From: Jacaranda mimosifolia
Taxonomy: Eukaryota; Streptophyta; Magnoliopsida; Lamiales; Bignoniaceae
Direction: 5' to 3'
Assembly (NCBI GenBank): GCA_018894105.1
Contig: CM032120.1
Location: 33,564,710-33,628,709, forward strand
Length of the DNA: 64,000 nt
The notes beneath the pieces are model-generated. The model worked only from the letters and a program-made list of their open reading frames with translations. It was not told the origin of the DNA and made no database searches. How positions within the stretch are numbered: position 1 is the first letter of the stretch; the number at the start of each line of letters is the position of its first letter. Of this stretch, positions 46,101 to 56,329 are shown piece after piece. A program made the position numbers and the translations under genes.

Positions 46101-47130
46101 TAGTCAATTATTTGTTAATGTTGCAGTTGTAATAATGAATTTTGAGACCTATTATTTAAAAAAAAATCATGAAAATTTAAATAAGTTTTAAAAGACCTAA
46201 GTAGAAAATTGTTGAAAAGACCTAAATAAGTTATGTATTTTGGATTTAATTAATATTTTGTCAATAATATTATTTCTTCTTACAGTGCGTAGAATAACCA
46301 TTTATGTTAGTTTTAAGGTAAATTAAGCAGTTGTTAAGTTAAAAAAATCAATTTCTAGAGGTAATTGTTCTGAAATTTGATTGCCTAATATATTTACCAA
46401 GCACTTCAAAAATTTGATCTCTGTTTTATTACCAACTTGATTTATGTCATCAAAAAATTAGTTTAAATATTTTTGTGCTAATTATGATATAATCATCTTT
46501 TTCAAATAATAATAATTACAAAAATAATCTTAATGAAATACGTGGTAGCCCATTATCTCATTGGAATCAAAAAAAGCCAGTCTCCGATTCAATCATCTTG
46601 GTTGGGCCCATCAAATCAATTAACATAGGCTATTTTCAGTTTTTAAGTTTTAAAATTTTTGTATTATTTGACACATACAATTAGAGATTTCTTTAAAATA
46701 TTTTCAACATGAAGTTCAAAATGAAAATTTCCAAGCACTTGTTTAGCATATAATCTAAAAAATAAAAAGTAACTAAACACATAAGTAGTCCAACCATTAA
46801 GAGTAAATACAATAACCAAGTTGAAAAATAAGGTAAATTGCAAAATAAGAGGATTTTTGCTTATAAGTAGTCCACTGTTTGAGAATTCAACAATTGAAGC
46901 ATTGTTAGCACTTATTTTCACACATATTTGATTAGGATGATCTTGGTGTAAATAAATTCATTGATATTATTAATGAAATCATTAATTTTAATCAATGTCA
47001 CTAACAAATCAATTATGACCTTAAACTTGCTAAATTTTTTTTATTTTAAAAATAGATTAAAAAACCTTGATAGCGATTCTTTATACATAATGCACCCCAT
47101 ATGAATATCATTTTTAGTTAGTTGTTTATA
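43200..47130. other. long 5' region of PIF/Harbinger II
   Basis: About 3.9 kb with only short ORFs. The frame 44406-44720 contains a polar Ser/Glu-rich segment (ENWSLEKFVGGESTREVSKE) that I cannot place. 46140-47130 is very AT-rich. It may include leader introns or nested non-coding insertions. Confidence 0.45.
45260..45361 (+). repeat. tandem duplication, 51-bp unit, two copies
   Basis: GGTCCACAATCT...CTCATTAG.AGTAGGTTA occurs at 45260 and again at 45311 with few differences. Confidence 0.85.
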
Positions 47131-47141
47131 TTTAACTAGTC

Positions 47142-48200
47142 TTGGGTTCGACCTATGATATGTATCCTAGATGGATCCCAAGGGAAAAGCGCCTTTATGC
47201 AATCCTCCCGGTAGGCCACTTAGGTCGAACAACACATGCTGAGGACGAGCAAGCTTTTGTCGAGCACACATATGAGGAGTTCATCAATGGACAGGTGTTG
47301 ATCACCACATTTTCGCAATTCATATGGTCTCGAATTTGCAATAAACTTAATGCTATGTCATATGAACGATATAATTACATTGTGAAGCAATGCAAGACAA
47401 AATGGTGTCACTTTCGGCAAGCATGGTGTTTATTCATAATCTACTTACAAAGGAGACTAGATGGGGTTGAGATTACGAGAGAGGAACTGTGATAGGTCTA
47501 TCGGAGCGCATTCAAGAGTGGATGGCGTTAATTTGGGTTATAAAAAACCTCAGGATTTTCAGCACTATGCACGCACACACATATTTTCAATATACTTAGT
47601 GCTATGAAGTTTCTAACTTTTAATACCTAGCGCTCTTGACACTTTTAATTTTATAGGCGAATGCTAATCATGCATACTTTATAGAGCATGGATTGCCACA
47701 CTATGATTATTGCACTCAAATGTTTCAATTAAGCTTTGCAATAGGTTCACAATCCCAATCATCGTCTCAGTCAGTGACTTATTCTGATGAGGAACATGTT
47801 TCCAGTGTTAATATGAATTCTATCGGAGATAGTCATTCCAAGCTTGATGACTTGACGGACATGGCCGGTAGCGACGATAGACCATCTCAAAGGAGAAAAG
47901 TGGCACAAAAGACTGATAAGGAATCTCGCCTGTCTGATGCTCTAGATAAGTGGGATGACTTAATGGATGCCAAATCCAACAGGGTTGGGGCCAATGCTGA
48001 GAAATCAATTGAGCTTTGCATGGATTCTCTTCGAGCTATGGATGGACTTCATGACGATCTTTTTGCAAAGGCCATTCATAAGTTGAGAAGCTCAACAATG
48101 AGATCCTTTTTCATGAGGATGGACGATCATGAGAAAAGACTTTGGGTCAAATTGTTAGAATATATATGTGATCATCATCCATATGTATCCATCTCTACTG
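47142..48200 (+). pseudogene. Myb/SANT-like DNA-binding protein (first gene of PIF/Harbinger II)
   Basis: Exon 1 (to 47492) has FVEHTYEEFINGQVLITTFS, FIWSRICNKLNAMSYERYNY and VKQCKTKWCHFRQAW, the trihelix-like SANT fold of PIF partner proteins. After an intron (about 47493-47655, acceptor TTTTATAG) exon 2 has ANANHAYFIEHGLPHYDYCT, a Ser-rich acidic linker, then SRLSDALDKWDDLMDAKSN, SIELCMDSLRAMDGL and a C-terminal helical end (FFMRMDDHEKRLWVKLLEYI). The tail aligns with 7830-8085 of PIF/Harbinger I. Exon 2 (47657-48200) is open throughout; exon 1 ends in TGA, which could lie in the intron, so this is the best preserved transposon gene in the window. Confidence 0.75.
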
Positions 48201-48449
48201 ATTTACTATTTTCCACATGTTTGCTTTGTATTGTTTATTTCTAGCTATTGTTGACTATTTCCTCTTCCAATACTATTTTGTTATGCTTTGTTTGTAAAAA
48301 ACCTATGGTTTATTTGTCAATTTAGTAGCACTCTTTATGTTATATGTATCTTTCCTTTGTCCACTTTAGGATCTTGTATTTCTCTCCCTTTCACATTCCC
48401 ATAATTAACGATTTCACATACTACATGTGCTTTCGTGAATACAGTATGG

Positions 48450-49840
48450 CAATCTCATCTCATCTATAGAACAATCACTCAAAAAGTGAAAGTGATGGAA
48501 GTTCGGGCACACTAGGTAGTGATATTTCTAACGGATATGAAGAATTATTTTTCATCACTGAGATATCGCAGCGCACATGCATCCATAGAGAATTCCTTGA
48601 AATACATCTTAGGTGCAAGGTAAATATTAGGTTGCTAAAATACTTAATACTCATCTACAAAGGTTTTATGACAGCATGCATATGACCAAACCCGCGTTTG
48701 ATGCTCTTGTTAACTTGTTGACTTCACATGGCCTGTTAATCTAGACTGAAAATGTATGGGTATCAATTGTAGAAGAGGTAGCTATGTTCATTCAAACTAT
48801 CAGAATGCACCAAAGGCAGCATAATACTATGGAAAGATTCCAACATTCCCTTGAAACAGTGAATCGTCACATAAGAAGAGTCTTACGAGCATTGAACTAC
48901 ATGTCACCAGAGCTTATATGCCGTCTGAATTTGGACGTAGTCCTACCTCAAATTGAGTGCAATCCTAATTTTTATCCTTATTTTGAGGTTCTACCATTTA
49001 CCATAGTAGCAAAATTTTGAGTAATACTTATTTACTTTACAATTCATGTTACATGATAATCAAACTCTTATTATAGGGAGCGGTCAAAGCGATAGATGGC
49101 ACTTTCATCACGGTGTGGGTGCCTCACAATTGCCAGAATGCTTATAGGTCATGTAAGGTCCAAACTTTCCAAAATGTTCTTGTTGTATGTGATTTTGAAC
49201 TTATGTTCACATATGTCAATGTGGGATGGGAGAGTAGTGCAAATGATTAAAGGGTGTTGCTTGACACCATTCAAAATGACCCATGTTTCCATTTCCTTCC
49301 CCAGGTTACATATTTACTCCAACATTTAATTGCATTGTATTATTAGATTAGGTGTGGCTACTAATACAATAGGCTTGGTATTAATGGTGTGATTCTCACC
49401 ACTACATGAAAGTATTATCTTGTGGATGCTGGATTCACAAACTATATGTGCTTTATTGCACCTACAGACTTCGACTAGTTCAAAAATGTTGCTGCTTATA
49501 ACAGCCCTAAGGAGTGTTTAATCATGTGTATGCAAGACTAAGGAATGTAATAGAGTGATCACTTGGATTTTTGAGGAAGAGGTTCCCTATTTTAGGTTGG
49601 GGTATGCCTAACTACTTCCTCCATCATCAAAAAGATTTGGTTATTGCCCATTGTGTTTTACACAATTTTATTTGAAAGTTCAATCAAGGTGATAAAATCT
49701 TCAACGAGCCATTAATTGAGGATGAGACAAATTGGCATACATTTTACCACAAGGGGCATCCTAGTCAAGCCGAAATCAATGCACAGGCCGCTTTTAGGGA
49801 TAAGATAGCATTGAGGATGTGGAATGATAAAATTGCTTGA
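48450..49840 (+). pseudogene. PIF/Harbinger DDE transposase II, decayed
   Basis: Fragments in order: MTKPAFDALVNLLTSHGLL (48680), VWVSIVEEVAMFIQTIRMHQ, RFQHSLETVNRHIRRVLRAL, NPNFYPYFE; intron 48988-49076 at the same position as in element I; AVKAIDGTFITVWVP with the first Asp; YVNVGWESSAND followed by a stop and RV, so the second Asp survives; KYYLVDAGFTNYMCFIAP; LRNVIE with the Glu but a stop straight after; FPILGWGMPNYFLHHQKDLV and HCVLHNFI. The C-terminal tail (QAEINAQAAFRDKIALRMW) is well kept. At least four stops or frameshifts are seen. Confidence 0.85.
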
Positions 49841-50329
49841 ACTCGATTAGTATTACAATATTGTTGTACCAAAATTGTTGTTTTATTTTCATCGTCCTCG
49901 CGTCGCGTACTTGGTTTATTAAAGGAGATGTTTTATGTGTGTTAATGTATTATCATACCTCCTTTCGTATTCTTACCACTTCTATTAAATTATGTTTCTA
50001 CTAGTACTATATGTGTACTTTTGTGTGTGTTGATATTCCAAAATAATGTTTTATTGTGAATCTTATGTTGGTGAAAATTTTCTCATATTGTGTATAGCCT
50101 TTTGTTTGAATCGTGTGTTGCATATAAATTTTCATGTAGCCTTTTAGTTGACTATTTGTGTATTACGGTTGACATTTGTTTGATAAGTATTTGTCAGACT
50201 GAAGTAAATTTATCATTGATGGACATATTTTAATATATTCAGAGGATTTATACATTGTTGAATTTGTCTCATAAATATATATCTTTATGTATGGTAATAT
50301 GCTTCATATTATTTGTGAAAAATATAGGT
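49841..50329. other. spacer after transposase II
   Basis: AT-rich, T/G-rich 3'UTR-like sequence. No GRF zinc finger as in element I is seen here. Confidence 0.45.
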
Positions 50330-50740
50330 GTTGATGTGAGCCGTCTGAGGTCACTGGATGCCCTTACTTGTCAGCTCACAGATTTAGGGGTCCTGATGTG
50401 GAGAAGCACTTCATCCACATGCTCTTTGATGCCAACACTATCGAGTCTCTCACGCACGATTTATATGCTCAGGCTTGTATGCTAGATTTTGCATACAAGT
50501 TGACGAGACACTTTGAGCAGCCTTTTACCATAGAATTCACCATGGAGCAATTTAATGAATTGAAGGACTAGTATGAAACAGTAACATTGATTATGATGCA
50601 TTCGACTGTGCAATATAATGAGCAAACGGGGAAAATGTATGTGCCACCTGAGTTACAAGAAATTCTGACTATGGTAACAACTGATATCATAACTTACAAC
50701 TAAGTACTTTCTCTTTGTAATATAATTAAATGAATTTATA
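50330..50740 (+). pseudogene. second Myb/SANT-like protein (third gene of PIF/Harbinger II)
   Basis: An exon after the acceptor AAATATAG (50328) reads HRFRGPDVEKHFIHMLFDAN, ESLTHDLYAQACMLDFAYKL, TRHFEQPFTIEFTMEQFNEL and, after a TAG, YETVTLIMMHSTVQYNEQTG followed by KMYVPPELQEILTMV. It aligns along its length with 11540-11820 of element I (EKFLQHLIEA; LTRCFRREYKI; REYQIFSKMIKTLGVEY; KVFAPHPMKREL). Position, strand and motif order are the same, so this is a shared third gene. A short further exon-like piece follows at about 50745-50820 (VVMLEIKPSVSRYFERGKAR). Its role is unknown; by fold it should bind DNA. Confidence 0.58.
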
Positions 50741-51369
50741 TTAGGTGGTGATGTTGGAGATAAAGCCAAGTGTTTCGCGGTATTTTGAGCGGGGGAAGGC
50801 AAGATATGACTTGTTATAGGAGATATGGCAATACTAGTTCACCATCAGCATTATATAGCGCAGACGAATGTAGGAAGACATGCATTGAGTGGGGATTACT
50901 TTAACCTTATTTTCGTTGCAATTCTAAGGCATCACATACCTTGATACACTATTGCGGGTCTAACAGACCTATATTTTCTCTAATAAAATCAGTGCGAGAG
51001 ACAGGTCCTCCTCTTGCGGATCCCTATGTAGCTCCACTCATTCACAACCCTAATAGCAGTGACAGAGCATCCGTAGCTAGCCAGATCAGCACTTGGCATG
51101 ATCTCTTGTGACAAATCAGGAGACCACGTGCATTTTCTTCCACCAGTAACACCACTGAGCGGTCTAGACTACGCCATTTACCTTCCCCCTAGTGTGTTGT
51201 TGCATGATCACACTTTCATTCGTCAATCTGAAGTTTTTTATGAATGTTGGTATGTATGACTATTTCATATGATATTATGAAACAGTATGAACATCACTAT
51301 GTATTATCGTATATTTCACATAGTATTGTATTGTACCAACACGAGTGCATCAATATAATTTCGTTATAT

Positions 51370-52600
51370 TTTGGCACTTCTTTATAAATTTAACCAACAA
51401 AATTAAAAATAATTTCATAATTTTTTAATAATCTAAAACATTCTATAAAATATTATTGAATGTTTTTTAAAAAAATCATCACAAAATTTGTTAGAAAATT
51501 AACTGTAATTTATATATATTTTTTATTATTCAATATCCCACCATTTTCAAATAACATTTATTATGTAACAATAATTAGTTTAACGACCATGAAATTTATC
51601 ACAAATTTTTATAACTAATTTTAAAAATTTGTTATACATGTTATTACATATTTATATTAAGACTTTTATTTAATAGTATTTATTTTAATAATTACAAATT
51701 TATGAGCCTTTATTATAAATATAAACACACAGTGCCGAGTAGATTTTTGTTAAATTATTATTATTTTCATTAACTATTATGGTAAACAATAAAAATATTA
51801 TTAATTAAAGTGTTATTGTATTATGATCTATATTAGTAAATATATTAATTATTACTCCATAATTAAAATATTTTCAATATATATATTTATTCAATTTTCC
51901 AACATTTTCGAATAATATTTATTATGTAATAATAATTAGTTTATAGACCAATGTATTTATCACTAATAACAAGGCAAGTATATATGCTTATGGGTATGCT
52001 GATCAATTACGGCTATTAAATTTAATAGTTGATATATAATGTTATCATTTATCAGTAGTATTATTTATATATTTGTTTTTTAAAATAGTTGTTATACAAC
52101 TACAGATTTAAAAATATGTATTTTAAAACCGTTGATTTATTTTGCAAATTTATTAATATTAAAATTTTATTTTAATTATTTTTAATTAAATAACGAGTAT
52201 TATTGTAGATATATTGATATATTTTAATTATTATCGTTAATTATTATAGTTGATGGAAAAAATAGATTTATTTGAAGTCTTAATAGTATTATCATCTGTA
52301 TTAGTAAATATTATAATTATTAATCCTGAATAATTTATATTAGTAAATATTTTATTTATTTTAATATTTTAGTAAATAATTACTATTAATATTATTACTT
52401 ACAAAAATTTAGCAAAAGTTACTTAACGGTGCAAATTTATACATTTAACAATTTCCTGTTGGTTAATTATCATAAAATAATATTTCTTAATTAAGTAATA
52501 TTACATTTAATGCCATATTGTTTATTCAATTCGGCCAATTATTATATCATGTTATTTCATTAATTAAAAATTATTTAATAATAATTATAAAATAAAATTA
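51370..52600. other. extremely AT-rich 3' region of PIF/Harbinger II
   Basis: About 1.2 kb dominated by TTTATTAATT-type sequence; no gene. Degenerate repeats of TAATAATTAGTTTA and ATTTATCAC recur (51560-51600 and 51932-51965), hinting at an old duplication. Confidence 0.5.
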
Positions 52601-53350
52601 ATTAAACATCCTTTCACCACAATCATATATCAATTATTACAAATATATACATAAATACATCAATCATCCACATGTATATATGTACACATATATACATTAA
52701 ATTTAAAAATGCAACTTCACTCTACAAATCCAATAAAAAAGTTATTGATTTGACATTTTTAGTAAAATTTGTCTCATACAAAACAATTACAAACAAACAA
52801 TTTCATTTTTCGAGTTTTTCCAGAACAAAACCAAACAGTGTCATCATTCCCCAATTTAAACTCCCAAAACTCCTTTATCCAGAATATTTTCCAAAATTCA
52901 TTCTAAATGCAACCAAACATAGCCTTAAACTTTAGACTTTGCATTTGCTAGGATTCAAACACATAATCCATTGTTCGTACAAACTAGACACTAACCACTA
53001 TACCAAATCCATTTTTTATATTTATTTCAACAATATAATATATATCATATATACAAAAAAAAAATATGACATTCTTATAAATAAGTTATTATTATTTTAC
53101 ATTTTAATAGCTAACAAAAATAAGAATTGTTTATTGTAGTTGTTTTCTTCAATATAATAAAACACAATATTTATTATTTATTATTATTACCTCTAAGTTT
53201 TAAGCATATTTATCATAATATATTATAAACACATTAAAATTAGTATAACATACTAATATGTATAGTAATAAATAGTATATGCTAACAAATACACATTAAT
53301 ATATAATATTATATATATATTAATATGTATTCACTCATAATATATGTATA

Positions 53351-53592
53351 TATAATATATATACTATTGACATGTATATATATTAATTAATTAATTCTCA
53401 TTTTCTTTCTTTCAACAAGAATATTATTCTTATTTATTTCTTTTTATATCTATATATACTTATAAATGTTTATATAATATATATACTGTTGACATATATA
53501 TATATTAATTAATTAATTCTCATTTTCTTTCTGTCAACAAGAATATTGTTCTTATTTATTTCTTTTTATATCTATATATACTTATAAATGTT
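53351..53592 (+). repeat. tandem duplication, 122-bp unit, about two copies
   Basis: From TACTATTGACATGTATATAT to CTTATAAATGTT is repeated 122 bases later with few changes (TCTTTCTTTCAACAAG versus TCTTTCTGTCAACAAG). It lies in the right arm of the CACTA-like element. Confidence 0.9.
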
Positions 53593-53789
53593 CAATTATA
53601 ATAATATAAATAGAAATATTTAATAGTCATATATTTATATATGACAACTATATATATTTGTATATTTTTGAAATATACATATATTATTATAATAAACTTA
53701 TACATATTTATATATATAAATAAACACAATATTTTATTACTTATCCAGATGTAAACAAATTTTATACTTTCATATTATAAAAATATGTC

Positions 53790-54039
53790 AAAGAATAAAC
53801 TTTATGTTTGTGACTGATTATTGACCCAAAAATACGGTCACTAATTAGTGACAGCATCAATGACCGAAAGAATATTTGGTCATAATTGATATTTGAAGTT
53901 GTGATTAAATGGTTGCTAATTTTTTCATAAATTATATTTCAATCCATCATCATGAATCAAACATTAAATGGTCACTGATTAGTGACCGCAGTGTGCAATT
54001 ACTAAAATTTGGTCACTAAAGCTCAATTTTTTTGTAGTG
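53790..54039 (+). repeat. right subterminal repeats of the CACTA-like element
   Basis: Repeated GGTCACTAATTAGTGAC, ATTAGTGACCG and TTTGGTCACTA motifs, then GTAGTG at the end. They mirror the left arm. Confidence 0.65.
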
Positions 54040-54091
54040 ATTTTTAAAATTTTAGCTACTTTATAGTGGAGTAAGCATTGAATATTTTTTA

Positions 54092-54431
54092 TGTTGCTCA
54101 AAATTGGAGCACGCGTTTTTTCGAAAAATAGCTAAATATCGATTCGTCTTATCTAGAATGTGAGTAGAGAGATCTCTTATTCTTGAAAGTTCTTTGACTT
54201 TGAGAATTTTTGCATATAATTTCTTGTGTCCCATTTTTCTTTGGAACTCGGTATTTGTAGATTTTAGTCTTGACAGGCTAAGGCCCATTAAGGGTTTTCT
54301 ACCCCCTTTATAGGCTTGACTTATCCTTTGGACTTTTTGGCCCTTTTACTCAGTTAATTAATTTTAACTCCATTGCCTTTTTAGTTAATTTATCAAATTG
54401 TTCCTATATTTAATCTTTGGCAATATCATCA
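54092..54431 (-). repeat. 3' LTR of the deleted Tat element (left copy)
   Basis: About 340 bp, starting TGTTGCTCAAAATTGGAGCA. The right edge is uncertain: it is set at CATCA because a purine tract (minus AAAATAAGGGG) follows. Confidence 0.75.
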
Positions 54432-54589
54432 AGCCCCTTATTTTCGTTGGGGAGATTTTTAATTTTGCATTGAAATATATTGTAAGTTTAATTTAATAAA
54501 TTTTCTTTACTTTCATTTGAGCAATTATTCTTGAATTAGTCATTTGTAGGTTTTCAACTGTTGTCCAAGTTGAGTTTGAGTAAGTCTCA

Positions 54590-55850
54590 AAGTTTTCAGG
54601 ACCTGAGCAAGGAACGTCTCATCATGAGTATGGAGATGAGTCCCCAAGGTAATGTCTTCCATTCTCCTTGGGCTCTTTGCTTTATTTCTTTTCTTCTTGA
54701 CTTCTTTACTTGCAAACTTTCCCAACTTCTTTTGAGTGAATAAGAACTTTGGAGTCTATGTCAGGCCAAAAGATGTCAGAGAACAAGTCTAGTTTTGGAT
54801 TGAGTTCAGGAAATGAGTCTTTGAAGGATTAATCAGGGGAATGGTGGAGAAGTCGTGGTGGCGACCCCATGGCTAGCCAGTTTTCCATTCGCGACGGTTG
54901 TGTCGGGTGCCTACTTTGTCCGCACAGTGCCTTGTCATGGCACCTACAAAGCACCAGCCTTGGGTGCCTGTGGGCCATCTTAGGAGGGTGCCCGTAGTAA
55001 GTCGTCCTTAGGCACCTAGGGCGCACACGAGTTGGTTCGAGGGTTTGTCCCCTTACGTGATGTTATAGCATATGTCAGTCTCCCACTTAATGTGCACTGA
55101 ATCCATACCTTATTGAATTTTGAGGAATCTTATAGTAAGAGTGGAACTAATGAGTCATTTTTGTCATCTACTTCTAACTCCTGAAGATAAGGGTTTTTCT
55201 GAGGAGGAATTTGGGAACATTCCTGCTACTAGTGACTTTGTATGAGTATGAGTTTGTTGCACTACTTTGATTTATTTTCATCATTGTTTCACTCTTTTAT
55301 AGCTTCACAGTGATTTCTTATTCTTGAGCATTTTTTGCACTTTTGGAGGGCAAAAATGGAACTTAGTCAAGCATATGTCTCGCCGAATAGAGGGAGCTTT
55401 GGCTATAGTAAAATATCTTAAGAAAGAGACTGATAAAACAATTAAGCAACAAAGTCAAAAGGAGAAAGGGCTGGCCAAGCTACTTAAGGAGCACAAGTGC
55501 TTGAAGGCAAGGTATAGGAAGGAGATGAGAGAAGTTCATAAAATTGTTCTACTAGAAGGATCCTCATAAAAGCTGCTCACAAAGATGCGGTCAAAGAATT
55601 CAAGGGTGATGAACTTTTTGAGGCATTCAAAGTGAAGGTGATGGTGATCTATGAGAAGACCATTTAGAATTTTTGTTGCATTTTGAACGAGACCAGAAGG
55701 TACCCCATAAAAGATTTTTTGATCCCACTATCCCAGTCAACCTTGATGTTAGAGGCTCCAAGAAAGGTCCTAAGGTTGGGGCAAAGATTATAGCGGAGGA
55801 ACCAACGAAAGTAGCTCCACAAGGATGAAGATACTTTGTCTAGAATAGTG
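54590..55850 (+). pseudogene. antisense extra ORF of the deleted Tat element (C-terminal part)
   Basis: On the + strand, opposite to gag. RVELMSHFCHLLLTPEDKGF (55139) is followed, after an intron-like gap, by a coiled-coil frame (55324-55569; RIEGALAIVKYLKKETDKTI, QKEKGLAKLLKEHKCLKARY) and then AAHKDAVKEFKGDELFEAFK. This coiled coil plus an EDFK.S..F.-type motif matches the C-terminal half of PF04195-like extra ORFs in plant gypsy elements. It sits between gag and the 3' LTR, as does the one at 36340-38400 relative to its pol. Interrupted by stops. Confidence 0.55.
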
Positions 55851-56329
55851 GTAGCAAGTACGATATAAGTTTAGGACTTCACTACTACTTAGCATTTTCT
55901 AATTAGCTTGAGTAGTACTTTGGCATGTTTCCTTCTTACATTGTTGTTTACTTTCAAAGGTGAAGTGTGGGCCAACATTTTTTTACTTTTTTTTGTGTTT
56001 GGTTCCAATAAAATTTCCTTGGTTTTCTTTATTTCACATTCATGTAAACACTTTGCCAATTCGAATGACTATTAATTTCCGCACTCATACTTTGAGAAAT
56101 TATGCATTCATTACAGAAATAGAAGTAAGAATAGAGTGTCGTCCCCAAGTTAGTAGGTTTTATTCAAACTCAAAAAGAGAAACTAAAAGATACTTAAAAG
56201 TAAAGTAGTCTCAAAAGTAGCAAAGAGTGCTCGTAGGTGTAGTAAATTGGCCGGTCTAATTAACACGAGGGTAAGTGATTCCCATAACTAGTGCTAAACT
56301 TCAAATAACATCTTCTGAGATATTTTGAC

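Larger units (their letters stand above)
43162..52924 (+). mobile_element. PIF/Harbinger DNA transposon II
   Basis: The left end begins CACTATGTTTGTTTAGTTTC and the right end on the other strand GGCTATGTTTGGTTGCATTT, a shared (C/G)CTATGTTTG core with diverged tips. TTA flanks both (43159-43161 and 52925-52927). Inside on the + strand are three genes in the same order as in PIF/Harbinger I: Myb/SANT-like, DDE transposase, second Myb/SANT-like. At 9.76 kb it is unusually long, because of a 4-kb 5' region and a 1.7-kb AT-rich 3' region. It lies inside the CACTA-like element. Confidence 0.82.
42943..54039. mobile_element. CACTA-like element, non-autonomous, hosting PIF/Harbinger II
   Basis: The right end reads TTTTTTTGTAGTG and the left end TACTACCAAAAA, i.e. 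CACTACAAAAA-type ends with the first C of the left end mutated to T. ATT flanks both (42940-42942 and 54040-54042), a 3-bp duplication as expected for CACTA. Subterminal sequences on both sides are rich in the motif TAGTGACC/GGTCACTA in both orientations (42962-43140 and 53820-54020), another hallmark. Without the PIF insert it is about 1.3 kb and encodes nothing, so it moved with borrowed transposase, if at all. Confidence 0.68.

Noticed and set aside
52672..53139. Two AT-driven ORFs near the right end of PIF/Harbinger II
   Set aside because: They cross the TIR and TSD of the element and are Lys/Asn/Ile-rich translations of AT-rich DNA.
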